A DNA stretch of 64,000 bases from JAIBCM01 sp041395165 (GTDB taxonomy: Bacteria > Verrucomicrobiota > Verrucomicrobiia > JADLBR01 > JAIBCM01): NCBI GenBank assembly GCA_041395165.1, contig JAWLBA010000003.1, positions 62,001 through 126,000 of the forward strand, given 5' to 3'. Position 1 is the first letter of the stretch. Each line of letters opens with the position of its first letter. Under the pieces are notes generated by a model that was given only the letters and a program-made list of their open reading frames with translations, had not been told where the DNA came from and made no database searches. This document shows, in pieces, positions 44,902-54,137 of this stretch. Made by a program: the position numbers and the translations under genes.

Positions 44902-46330
44902 TTACCAAACTCAAGTTTTTCCTTAGCTCCAAAAAAATGTTAACCTTTGTGTCATCGGCTTTGACTGCCCAGAAGTCTTTATCAACGGCTTTGGGAACCA
45001 AATATTGAAGATTTTCAAAATTGCGATAAATCAAATGCCACTCCAAAACATATTCCATCATATTTTTTTGCGGATTTTGAATATCCACATTCGTTACCAC
45101 TACTAACCCACCTGGACAAACTAATTGATAGAAAACCTCTACCAATCTTTGACAAACTCTGTCTGATAAATAATCAAACAACCCAGCGCAGTAGACCAAA
45201 TCATAAGCCTCAGGCATCAATATTTCGCTGCTTTTTCCACATTCTTTTAAAATTTGATGAACTGACTTTTTAACAAAACGAAACTCGGTTTGTCGCTTAA
45301 ATTGCTTGCAAATATTTTTAATTTTTTGCTCTGTATAAGCTAAGGTTTCATCATTAAAATCAATTAACGTAAAGTGCGCCAAGTCACTCAGATCATAAGC
45401 CTCAAGAAAATTCTGAATTTCTTGAGCTGGACCACAACCCAAATTCAATATCTTAATTTTTTCCCCTGAAGTTTTTAAACGCTTTACCTCTTCAAGTAAA
45501 ACGTTTGTTAAATATTTAATGCGATTTCGATGAGCTTGTGCCGGAGCTTGTTGTAAAAAAGAATAATTAATAACTTTTGCAAATAATGAGCCACCTTGAA
45601 AAGGATCATTCAAAATCATATTCACCATCTCAAAATCACCCGCATAACCCAATGGTTTTTGATAGGTGCGATGAACAAAAGGAGCGCAGAGCACCAAAGG
45701 ATGGAGTTGTTGCTTTGCGTAAAAACGATGAATGGGACGAAGCGGTTCTTCAATGCCAGATGTCATCTCTTCAAAGCGATCAAAAAGCGGTTGAACACGC
45801 TTTATCAAGATTCCTTCTAAATCTCCCAAAATTTCTCTTTCTATCACATCATGATCCCGGTTTGGATCGGCTTGAATTCCAAACTCTACCTGCTCTAACC
45901 ATTGCCTCAAATCGGTTAAAAATATCTGAATATCAGCAATCATAACCTTAAAATCAGACATTACACCTTGAAGTCTTTCCCAACCTTTAAGAAAGGCCTC
46001 AAATTCAGATTTTATATTTTTTTGAAGACCAAAAGGAGAAAAAACATCTACATCAAGCCAAGACTCGCCTAAGCTAACTTCACAAATTAATAGTAATCCC
46101 GTATTAACAATACCACTCACTACCGCTTTACCATTATAAGCCAGCCTTTCTCCTACAAAAATTTTAAACTCAGATAAAACTTCCGAATTTTGCAAAATGC
46201 TAAAAGGATTATAAACTTCAAAGGTAACAGTATGGCGCGTCATTCGGAGTACCGTGGCACGCACCGCACTTCCTTGACTGTTTCGACAAACAACAAAGCT
46301 TTCCTTTCCCGAATCCGAACTGATCATCAT
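44894..46330 (-). CDS. PhcB-like SAM-dependent methyltransferase with N-terminal PilZ-like domain
   Basis: 478 residues. Residues about 18-100 form a beta-rich domain that resembles a PilZ-type barrel. Residues about 105-200 are helical. The methyltransferase region starts with QKPLGYAGDFEMVNMILNDPF, a segment I associate with the family annotated as 3-hydroxypalmitate methyl ester (3-OH PAME) synthesis protein, PhcB. It has a class I SAM site: KILNLGCGPAQEIQNFL (motif I), FTLIDFNDETL (acidic end of strand 2), YDLVYCAGLFDYL and PGGLVVVTNVD. It is the first gene of a unit continuing into the sensor kinase and receiver kinases, as in phcBSR. The substrate, if a fatty acid, is inferred from context. 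Confidence 0.75.
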   Translation of the reverse strand: MMISSDSGKESFVVCRNSQGSAVRATVLRMTRHTVTFEVYNPFSILQNSEVLSEFKIFVGERLAYNGKAVVSGIVNTGLLLICEVSLGESWLDVDVFSPFGLQKNIKSEFEAFLKGWERLQGVMSDFKVMIADIQIFLTDLRQWLEQVEFGIQADPNRDHDVIEREILGDLEGILIKRVQPLFDRFEEMTSGIEEPLRPIHRFYAKQQLHPLVLCAPFVHRTYQKPLGYAGDFEMVNMILNDPFQGGSLFAKVINYSFLQQAPAQAHRNRIKYLTNVLLEEVKRLKTSGEKIKILNLGCGPAQEIQNFLEAYDLSDLAHFTLIDFNDETLAYTEQKIKNICKQFKRQTEFRFVKKSVHQILKECGKSSEILMPEAYDLVYCAGLFDYLSDRVCQRLVEVFYQLVCPGGLVVVTNVDIQNPQKNMMEYVLEWHLIYRNFENLQYLVPKAVDKDFWAVKADDTKVNIFLELRKNLSLVNV

Positions 46331-46465
46331 ATCATTGTAACCAGCTTAACCTTAAAAATATCCTATGAAAAGCCTTGTGATACAAGAAGAGAAATCATTA
46401 TAAAATATTATGTTTTATAAATAAATTTTAATTTTTATTAACCTGATTTCTGTTTTCCAATAAAA

Positions 46466-46642
46466 TCAATCCAGCTCAAACCTGTCTTCTTTCCAATCCG
46501 ACTTTAAAAAATCCTCTTCATCCAAGTTGTCAACCATGGTGTTTAACCCTTTAATATAAGCAATAAACTCGGCGACTTTTTCTACTTGCGAATCCGATAA
46601 ATCTTGAAGCTCTCTCAAAACCACTTGCAATGGGTTGCTCAT
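46466..46642 (-). CDS. Small acidic helical protein (58 aa), hypothetical
   Basis: A 58-codon frame upstream of the methyltransferase gene on the same strand: MSNPLQVVLRELQDLSDSQV and then EKVAEFIAYIKGLNTM, followed by a strongly acidic tail with Trp (DEEDFLKSDWKEDRFELD). The first 35 residues form an amphipathic helix pattern resembling the N-terminal helices of small antitoxin-like or DUF2281-type proteins. It occupies most of the 470-bp gap between the methyltransferase and the alpha/beta hydrolase. The gap to the methyltransferase start is 135 bp, so it may be a separate unit. The rest of the gap is AT-rich, with nothing else I can name. Confidence 0.45.
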   Translation of the reverse strand: MSNPLQVVLRELQDLSDSQVEKVAEFIAYIKGLNTMVDNLDEEDFLKSDWKEDRFELD

Positions 46643-46802
46643 AGGTCAATCATAGAAAACGGCAATTTTTCTTCAATCTTTTTTCAAACTCATTCCTTTA
46701 AAAAGCAGTTAAAATTGGAACACCAAAAAACTATTAATGAAATCGTTTTAAATTTTTCATGTAGCAATCTGATCAGCATCTTGCTATGAAAAATATAAAA
46801 AA

Positions 46803-47669
46803 TTGAACCGTTTTTTCTACATCGCACTATTCTTGGCTCTTAGCATGTTGCTCAATACCTCATGTGTTACACACCAAACCGTCAAAACAATCGCCTCCAA
46901 GAAACATTACATAGAAGTTAATGGAATTAAAATGTATTATGAAATTCATGGTCATGGAGAGCCTATTTTACTCATCCACGGCGGCAGCACATCAGGAGAA
47001 TCTTATTATAAACAAGTACCCGCATTATCTCATTTCTTTCAAGTCATCCTTCCTGATAGTCGCGCCCACGGTCGAACAACCGATTCTGATAAGCCTTTAA
47101 GCTATGAATTAATGGCAATGGATTTTGTTAAATTATTAAAAAAATTGAAAATTAAAAAAGCTTCAATAGTCGGATGGAGTGATGGGGGAGTCATTGGTCT
47201 TTACCTTGCCATTCACCATCCCGAACTTGTCAATAAATTGGTGACTTTTGGAGCTAATTTTGATGTAAACGGCATTACAGAAGAATTTAAAAAAGCTATA
47301 GAAACTTCCCATCCCAAGGATCATCCTGCTTTTTTAAGAGAGCGATATGAGCAAATTTCCCCTGAAGGTCCTGCTTATTGGCCCATTTTTTATTACAAAC
47401 TCAAAAAAATGTGGTTAAACTCTCCCCATTTTACAATAGACCAACTTAAATCAATTCAAGCCCCTACCCTAATTTTGGTAGGAGATCATGATATTGTTAA
47501 ATTAGAACACACGATGGCACTATTTCGATCCATTCCTAATTCGCAACTATGCATTGTTCCTGGCTCCACGCATTTAGTGCCTTTGGAAAAACCACAATTA
47601 GTCAATGAAATGGTCCTAAATTTTTTACAAAACTCCACCAATCAAGCCGTGCATTTACCTAAAAATTAA
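46803..47669 (+). CDS. Alpha/beta hydrolase, probable lipoprotein
   Basis: 288 residues. The N-terminus has a lipoprotein-type signal (FFYIALFLALSMLLNTSC, Cys as lipid site). The hydrolase fold shows YYEIHGHGEPILLIHGG (oxyanion hole), PDSRAHGRT, the nucleophile elbow GWSDGG, VGDHDIVK (Asp) and GSTHLVP (His). The catalytic triad is complete; the substrate is unknown. The frame begins with TTG at 46803. An ATG at 46786 would be in frame if the A-run just before 46803 had one more A, giving MKNIKKLNRFFYIALF, so the real start is probably there. Confidence 0.85.
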   Translation: MNRFFYIALFLALSMLLNTSCVTHQTVKTIASKKHYIEVNGIKMYYEIHGHGEPILLIHGGSTSGESYYKQVPALSHFFQVILPDSRAHGRTTDSDKPLSYELMAMDFVKLLKKLKIKKASIVGWSDGGVIGLYLAIHHPELVNKLVTFGANFDVNGITEEFKKAIETSHPKDHPAFLRERYEQISPEGPAYWPIFYYKLKKMWLNSPHFTIDQLKSIQAPTLILVGDHDIVKLEHTMALFRSIPNSQLCIVPGSTHLVPLEKPQLVNEMVLNFLQNSTNQAVHLPKN

Positions 47670-47733
47670 TACTGCAAAATTTATGCAAGTTATCGAAAGG
47701 CGAAAACGTCAAATCATTTACAGGAGAAAAAAA

Positions 47734-48699
47734 TGGAATACCCTTGCCCCTTTTTGACTAAATACGGAAGAAGCTCTATCCTACGCTGCCATCCAAGATG
47801 GCATGGAATACTTCATTAACAGAAATGGGGTTACATTGCTTATACTACTGTATCAAACACCCCATTTTGCGAAAGGAAAGGAAAATCATTTTGGCAGATC
47901 CAGTTTGTGCCGTGAAACTACTGCAAAATGATATCGGCTGGATTACAGCCCTGGTATTGCAGTTGTTTTTGCCTCTGAAAAATGCCAAGTTTTCGCTCTT
48001 TTGGTTAAAGCCAATTGTTTAGGGTTGGAATTTGAAATGCCTCCTGCCTATAACACAAAAGAAATTGGAAAGAGCTCGACCACATCAAAAGGCTAGAAAT
48101 GAAGCAAAAAGAAGGTATTCGCATTCAAGAAGAAGACATTAGAAAATTAGATAAAAAAAAATCTTCAAGATATTTCAAATAAATGGTTAGGTTCTAAAAT
48201 CTTAAAAGATAGAGAAATTTGGATTTACGCCAGACGACCTGTCTTGGACCGGAAAATGACGTTCGAAAATTTGTACCTATGACGAAAAATATCGTTGGCT
48301 TTGTATTCTATGACCCTATCTACCGTAACGGAAAAAGTTGTCGGTTACTGTTCTAACACATCACGATGCGATGAAAAACGATATCATAAACTTGCCACAG
48401 CTATCAACATATGCATCAGAGATTTTTTAAAACAGAAGGCAAGGAAGTTCTAAACATGGGAACTGCACCTTTTTACCAAATCGAACGCGGAAAATTCAAT
48501 GACGATTCAGTTACTAAATTTTTCCTGAAAGCTTCTTATCAATTCGGGGACTACGTTTATAATTTTTAAGGGATTATCTTTTTATAAATCAAAATACAGA
48601 GGCACTGACACTCCATTCGCCATTTCCAATAATACGATGCCTTCAAATGACATGTATTTAGCATTTTTCATGGAATTGCGGAAGGTTATTTTAAAATGA
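47734..48699 (+). pseudogene. DUF2156 (phosphatidylglycerol lysyltransferase-type GNAT) gene, heavily frameshifted
   Basis: Pieces in all three frames line up with a DUF2156 protein of about 310 residues, the domain that transfers lysine to phosphatidylglycerol in MprF and related proteins. In order: a start with a good AGGAG site, then MEYPCPFLTKYG, ALSYAAIQDGMEYF, YIAYTTVSNTPF, IILADPVCAV, FALLVKANCLGLEFEM, ISNKWLGSKILKDREIWIYARR, NIVGFVFYDPIYRNG, EVLNMGTAPFYQIERGKFND and a C-terminal GLSFYKSKYRG leading to MYLAFFMELRKVILK before the stop. At least eight frame changes are needed. The break density exceeds that of the rest of the window, so real decay is plausible. No other gene is visible between 47670 and 48860. 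Confidence 0.6.
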
Positions 48700-48860
48700 G
48701 TAAGACAACTTTTATGGGGAATTATGACTCACCCATTTAGAACTAATCATTCCTTGACCCAAAATTATCTCGTCCATTTAAAAAATTTAATCATAATGTG
48801 AATTCAATAAAAGACACAAAATTTCTCAAAAATATATTAACAACAGCCATTACTTGTAAC

Positions 48861-50258
48861 GTGAATCTGAAAAAACAAAACTTTATAATTTAAAGCCTAT
48901 TTTGATTTCTCTCTAATCATCTTCGACAATGCCGTCATTAACATCACAAAAGCATCCTCTCAAAAGAAAATCAAACTAACGCATCTCCTTTTACCAACGA
49001 AAAGGCAAAAAGCATTTGGGAACAAGATTATTTAACAGGAGATTGGGGCGGACTGAGAACTGATCTTATTAATCATGGAATTGATTTTAACTTATATTAT
49101 ATCGGAACCATGGCCAATAATCTTGCTGGAGGAATTAAACAGAACTGTTTTCGAAGGGTTAACTTTTGCAACTTTGGATATTGATTTTGAAAAGTTACTC
49201 GATTTCAAGGGTGGAACCCTCCATGTAAGCATGATTTATCCTCATGGAGAAAGATTCTCTAATGATTATGTTGGTGACATTAATGTAGTTAGCTTAATCG
49301 ACTTGCGCAATAGCATACGGCTTTGGGAGCTTTGGTATGAACAAAAATTTTGGGAGAAAAAAATTGCCCTTCGATTTGTATGGTCAACTTTTCAGTAGAT
49401 CAAGATTTTATGATCTCAGACTTTTCCAGAAATTTTGTTAATCAAACTTTTTTCTTTCCTACTCTCGCATTTAATGTGCCATTAACTAGCACCCCTCGAG
49501 CTGCGCCCGGCATACGCTTACGAATCGATCCTTCAGAGCAATTTTACTTTCAAGCTGCTGTCTATGATGGGAATCAAGATCCCACCCTTGGTGTCACTGA
49601 TATCAATGATTCCAACACGCGCATTAATCTGAATGAAGATGAAGGTGCTCTTGCTTTTTTGAAATGGGATACTATCTCAACCCAAACACGAAACCCGGCC
49701 TACCTGGCACTTATAAAATGAGGAGCTTACTATCACACAGATGATTTTCCAGACCAATACTATGACGTAGATGGAAACTCTGCTATTTTAACTGCCAAAC
49801 CAAGCAGGATGCATGATGGCAATTATGGCCTTTATGCCATGTTCGACCAAATGCTTTTTTTAGAAAATAGCAAGGAAGACCCCGCTCAACAGGGCTTAGG
49901 AATTTTTGCTAAAATTGCAGGCGCACCAGAAAATAGAAACCTGTTTTCAACAGAAATTGATGGTGGAATTATCTATAAAGGTGCAATCCCTGGGCGTGAC
50001 TATGACGTCGTTGGTTTTGCCACTTCCTACCTAAAAATTAGCGACGACGTTGCGCGTTTTCAACGTGATATCAGAGATATTGCGATGATTCCAATTTCTA
50101 TCTCTGATTACGAAACTGTTTACGAATGGACTTATCGTGCCCAAATAACTCCTTGGCTCGTAATACAACCAGATGTTCAGTGGGTTATCCACCCAGGAGG
50201 ATCTGCAGCCAAAGAAGATGCGATGGTTTTTATTTTGCAAACCACTTTACGTTTTTAA
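48861..50258 (+). pseudogene. OprB-family outer-membrane porin, frameshifted
   Basis: Composite outer-membrane porin of about 460 residues. After a GTG at 48861 (MNLKKQNFIIL then a hydrophobic signal with two corrections) comes the OprB signature KSIWEQDYLTGDWGGLRTDL and GIDFNLYYIGTMANNLAGGI. Later pieces lie at 49145-49390 (FKGGTLHVSMIYPHGE), 49390-49720 (NVPLTSTPRAAPGIRLRIDP, FYFQAAVYDGNQD) and 49735-50258 (HDGNYGLYAMFDQML, GLGIFAKIAG, WLVIQPDVQWVIHPGG). It ends in LQTTLRF, a terminal Phe as expected for beta-barrels. The family exports or imports sugars across the outer membrane. One in-frame TGA near 49720 and at least five frame changes are seen. Confidence 0.7.
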
Positions 50259-50283
50259 GCACCGACTATTAAAACACTTCACA

Positions 50284-51723
50284 CTAATCTAAACGATGAT
50301 GAAGCAACACAGCCGGAAAGCGGTCACCGGGACAATCGGTTGGACGAGGATTAATCTCGCGATGCAAACAAAATTTGATTTTGGAATTACCACATATTTT
50401 TTTCAGATAATCGATTAATTCAATACAAGCTGCTATTTGTTTAGCCGTAGGTTTATCACGATTAAAATCTCCAACAAAGCAGATACCAATAGCAATCGTG
50501 TTAAGATATTCACTATAAAGATGTCCCCCTTGCAGCTGTTTCGTCCAGCGATTCCCAACTTCTATCTCACCATCGCGTGTGCTGCTTCCATTGCCAATAA
50601 CAAAATGGTAGGCCAAACCATTTTCCATGCGTTTGACTTTACGATGATAAGTATCAAAAATTTGAGCATTCCCCTGTCTCGTGCCGCTATGATGCACTAC
50701 AATATATTTCCAACGACCCGGTTTAACTTTGGGTTGATCGATTTTTGTTTTCACGCGTTGAAGAAAAATATAATTACCAGTTTGCTTGGAGGAATCTGGT
50801 TTAGGAGGAGGACTCGGAGGTGATGGAGCTGGCTTGGGAGCAGGCGGTTTCGCTACAGGCGGCGGTGGTTCTGGTTTTTTTTCTAGTTTTGGTTTTTCCA
50901 CCTTTTCTGCTTTTTCAATTCTTTCCGTTTTTATTTCAGGCTTTTTTTCTTCAATCTTGTTCGACACAACAGATGATGAGTTTGTTAGCTCAGGAGAATG
51001 AACTGGTGTTGTCGGAGCATTGGTAATCAAGGCTGCCTCAGGCTTCTTTTCAGGTTTGGGTGAGGAATCTAAAATTAAAGGCACCACCTTAGGTGGTGGA
51101 GAATCTGGTTGAGTGGAAGCAATAGCAACATTAGTCACTAAGTTAACAGAGACAGGTAAATAAATTTTTAAACGTTGTCCAATCTTAAGAATAGATTTCG
51201 CTGGAATTTGGTTCCACTGCGTCAATTCTTCAACCGAAACCCTAAACCGCTTGCCAATATTATAAAGATTATCGCCCGGCTTCACGATGTAAATTTCTTC
51301 AGAACGCGATGGGTTCTCCATTGGTGCTGAAACGACATTAGTAGGTAACACAGAATTTGTTGATGCTACCACTTCATTTGTGAGAATTGACGTGTTTGAC
51401 GACGCATTAGTAAAAGCTTGCATAACAACATTGCTTTCCGCATTTCTCAATTCAGGCAAAGGAATAACTAAAATAGGTGGTGTATTAGTTATAGCCGAAT
51501 TGGTCGCCGTAACAGGAATTACCAATTGTTTACCAATGGATAAAATCGCTTGAGGATCAATATGATTAACCTCAATCAAATCAGCCAAAAAAACTTTATG
51601 ACGAATCGCAATACGAGTCAGTGTATCGCCTTTTTTGACGATATAAACTTGGTTCGTTTCTGCCCATGTACAACTGGCAAAACTTAAAACAAAATTCAGC
51701 AAAACAAAACATTTCCCGAACAC
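50284..51723 (-). CDS. LysM-containing N-acetylmuramoyl-L-alanine amidase
   Basis: 479 residues. Signal peptide (1-21); LysM repeat 1 (about 26-70, VYIVKKGDTLTRIAIRHKV); linker; LysM repeat 2 (about 143-190, IYIVKPGDNLYNIGKRFRV); a long Pro/Lys/Glu-rich linker (about 230-320); and an Amidase_2/PGRP domain at the C-terminus (about 335-475). The zinc ligands appear as YIVVHHSGT (His) and CLHREINPRPTDCPGDRFP (His and Cys), with GLAYHFVIGNG and IGICFVGDFN. It cuts the amide bond between muramic acid and the stem peptide. The repeats bind peptidoglycan. It is on the same strand as pgl, 46 bp downstream of it. Confidence 0.92.
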   Translation of the reverse strand: MFGKCFVLLNFVLSFASCTWAETNQVYIVKKGDTLTRIAIRHKVFLADLIEVNHIDPQAILSIGKQLVIPVTATNSAITNTPPILVIPLPELRNAESNVVMQAFTNASSNTSILTNEVVASTNSVLPTNVVSAPMENPSRSEEIYIVKPGDNLYNIGKRFRVSVEELTQWNQIPAKSILKIGQRLKIYLPVSVNLVTNVAIASTQPDSPPPKVVPLILDSSPKPEKKPEAALITNAPTTPVHSPELTNSSSVVSNKIEEKKPEIKTERIEKAEKVEKPKLEKKPEPPPPVAKPPAPKPAPSPPSPPPKPDSSKQTGNYIFLQRVKTKIDQPKVKPGRWKYIVVHHSGTRQGNAQIFDTYHRKVKRMENGLAYHFVIGNGSSTRDGEIEVGNRWTKQLQGGHLYSEYLNTIAIGICFVGDFNRDKPTAKQIAACIELIDYLKKICGNSKIKFCLHREINPRPTDCPGDRFPAVLLHHRLD

Positions 51724-51769
51724 GCTGTTCAGCGTAACAAGCCTTTTGCAACTGTCGAGTCAGAGCGCA

Positions 51770-52510
51770 CTAAGTTTTTTTGTCGCCTAATCGCTCCTCA
51801 TTCGTTTGCGACTTTTCTTTCTGTTTTTCGCTCAAGAAATAATAATATTTAGAATTTTGCGGACGAATTCTTGCCGCCGGATAAGAAGCTTCTAAATCGC
51901 GTAATTCATCCAAGATTTTTCGCTTTTCTTCACCTCTAATCAAAAACCAGGCCTCTCGTGCTGTATTGAGAATGGGATAAGTCAACGTTAAGCGCAGAGT
52001 ATCTAAATCTTTCACTTCATTAACCACAGCCAAACGACCCGCTTCCCGTAACGCGCTGGAACCTGGAAAAAGCGATGCTGTATGACCATCCGATCCCAAC
52101 CCTAACAATACCAGATCAAAACTAGGAGGATCACCCAAATTCCGTTTCAACTGCATTTCATACTCCTCCGCAGCTGCTTCGGGACGCAATTCCGTTCTCC
52201 AACGATAGATAGAAAAAGGAGCTCCATTAAAAACATCCAACAAATTTTGCTTAATCATCAAAAAATTACTCTGAGAATCGTCTGCCGGCACGTAACGCTC
52301 GTCACCGATGAAAAGACGTGTCGCTTCCCAATTCCATTCCTCTTTCGCCAACGCTTGATAAAATGACTTGGGTGTGGAACCTCCCGCTAAAGCCACAGCA
52401 AAAAAGCCACGATTTTGTATTGCGATATTTCCTAATCGTTTCCAGGCTTTCAGTAAATTATCTATCCAAGCCGGCTCATTATCGTACTCAAAAAAAGCTA
52501 CATTTTTCAT
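51770..52510 (-). CDS. pgl: 6-phosphogluconolactonase
   Basis: 246 residues of the SugE/NagB-like lactonase family. Hydrolyses 6-phosphogluconolactone in the oxidative pentose phosphate pathway. Seen: FFAVALAGGSTPKSFYQAL, WEATRLFIGDERYVP, DDSQSNFLMIKQNLL, FDLVLLGLGSDGHTASLFPGS (active-site loop) and RLTLTYPILNTAREAWFLIRGEEKRKIL. It starts 4 bases after the zwf stop on the same strand, so the two consecutive steps are encoded together. Confidence 0.93.
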   Translation of the reverse strand: MKNVAFFEYDNEPAWIDNLLKAWKRLGNIAIQNRGFFAVALAGGSTPKSFYQALAKEEWNWEATRLFIGDERYVPADDSQSNFLMIKQNLLDVFNGAPFSIYRWRTELRPEAAAEEYEMQLKRNLGDPPSFDLVLLGLGSDGHTASLFPGSSALREAGRLAVVNEVKDLDTLRLTLTYPILNTAREAWFLIRGEEKRKILDELRDLEASYPAARIRPQNSKYYYFLSEKQKEKSQTNEERLGDKKT

Positions 52511-52514
52511 AAAA

Positions 52515-54029
52515 TCAAGACGAGGTCGATCGATTACTCACTTCTTCGGTCAGCCAACGATTTCCCTCGCATGTCATTAATTGATCTGCCGCTTCAGGTC
52601 CCCAACTACCGCGGACATAAGTGTGCATAGGCTGATCTTGCCACTGATTTTGAATCGAGTCAACTATACGCCAAGCCTCTTTAACCTCATCAGCACGAGT
52701 AAAAAGCGTGGAATCGCCCACCAACGCATCATACAACAAACGCTCATAAGCTTCAGGCGAATACGAACCAAATTCCAAAGCATATTTAAAATCCATATCC
52801 ACCGATTCAATACGACCACGTCCTGGTGTTTTCGCATTAAAACAAAGATGAATCCCTTCATCCGGCTGGAGACGAATACGCAACGTATTGCGCATCAAAT
52901 GCAAACCGCACTTTGCTTGAAACAAAACACTCGGTGGTCGACGAAAAACCACCACAATTTCACTAGTTCGATGCTTCAAAAACTTGCCCGTTCGCAAATA
53001 AAAAGGCACCTCTGACCAACGCCAATTGTCTACAAATAATTTGACTGCCACGTATGTTTCCGTCATCGACTTAGGATCTACCCGCTCCTCGTTTCGATAT
53101 CCATCATATTGTCCACGCACTACACGTTCCGATAACTGCTCCTTTTGAAAATCGGGAATGGAACAGAGCACCTTCACTTTTTCATTACGCAGCGATTCAG
53201 CATCCAACGACGCCGGAGGCTCCATCGCCGTTAAAGCCAGCAACTGCATCATATGATTCTGAAACATATCTCGAAGCGAACCCGCTTTATCAAAATAGCC
53301 TCCTCGCGAACCCACACCTTCGGATTCCGCTACTGTAATTTGTACATGATCAATATAACGCCGATTCCAAAGCGGCTCATAAATGGAATTGGCAAAACGA
53401 AAATAAAGCAAATTCTGAACTGTTTCCTTCCCTAAATAATGATCAATACGATAAAGCGAAGACTCCGCTACAGCCGCTTGCAATTCCCGAGTTAATTTTT
53501 CCGCAGTCTGCCCATCAATACCAAACGGCTTTTCTACAATTAATTTTTGCCGTTTCGACTCCGAAAAAAGACCCGCCCCGTAAAGATGATGTGCCACTAC
53601 ACCAAAATATTCCGGTGCCGTTGCTAAATAAAATAAGTAATGCCCCTCCACCTCACGACTCCCAGGCAACATCAACAACCGTTGCTGCAAACGCTCATAC
53701 GCGGAAGCATCGGGAAATTCTCCCACAGAATAAAAAACGTGCGATTCAAATTCCGCCCATGCATTTTCATCCCACTGCTCGGAACGAGAAAATTTCTTCA
53801 CCCCTTCCTTCATTTCTGCACGAAACTGTTCATCGGTTTTGGAACGACGCGCAAAACCTACAATTTGAAAAATTTCAGGGAGCCGCTTTTCTAAATAAAG
53901 ATGAAAAAGTGCTGGCATCAACTTCCTAACCGTCAAATCGCCGGACGCACCAAAAATAACCATCGCAAACGGAGGCGTCACCGTCATCCCATCTCCTAAA
54001 TCGCAAGCAGAACGATAAATCTCAGTCAT
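52515..54029 (-). CDS. zwf: Glucose-6-phosphate 1-dehydrogenase
   Basis: 504 residues, normal length. Oxidises glucose-6-phosphate to the lactone with NADP. Seen: VIFGASGDLTVRKLMPAL (nucleotide binding), VEKPFG, the active-site RIDHYLGKETVQNLLYFRFAN, NHMMQLLALTAMEPP and FYLRTGKFLKHRTSEIVV. The following gene is pgl. The gap to the divergent aminotransferase gene is about 108 bp and should hold promoters in both directions. Confidence 0.95.
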   Translation of the reverse strand: MTEIYRSACDLGDGMTVTPPFAMVIFGASGDLTVRKLMPALFHLYLEKRLPEIFQIVGFARRSKTDEQFRAEMKEGVKKFSRSEQWDENAWAEFESHVFYSVGEFPDASAYERLQQRLLMLPGSREVEGHYLFYLATAPEYFGVVAHHLYGAGLFSESKRQKLIVEKPFGIDGQTAEKLTRELQAAVAESSLYRIDHYLGKETVQNLLYFRFANSIYEPLWNRRYIDHVQITVAESEGVGSRGGYFDKAGSLRDMFQNHMMQLLALTAMEPPASLDAESLRNEKVKVLCSIPDFQKEQLSERVVRGQYDGYRNEERVDPKSMTETYVAVKLFVDNWRWSEVPFYLRTGKFLKHRTSEIVVVFRRPPSVLFQAKCGLHLMRNTLRIRLQPDEGIHLCFNAKTPGRGRIESVDMDFKYALEFGSYSPEAYERLLYDALVGDSTLFTRADEVKEAWRIVDSIQNQWQDQPMHTYVRGSWGPEAADQLMTCEGNRWLTEEVSNRSTSS

Positions 54030-54137
54030 AAACCCTCAACCCTTAGCAAAGCCTGACTTCGAATCGAGAAAATAGTCATTTCCCTACCTATTTCAAAACT
54101 CGCCATTCTCAAATATTATGCCATTCTTCCTTCCCTT

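Noticed and set aside
46190..46420. Plus-strand frame of 76 codons at the start of the methyltransferase gene
   Set aside because: Mostly antisense to the methyltransferase N-terminus, with no start site signal or recognisable features.
50786..51026. Gly-rich and Phe-rich frames opposite the amidase linker
   Set aside because: Low-complexity shadows of the Pro/Lys/Glu-rich linker of the amidase on the other strand.
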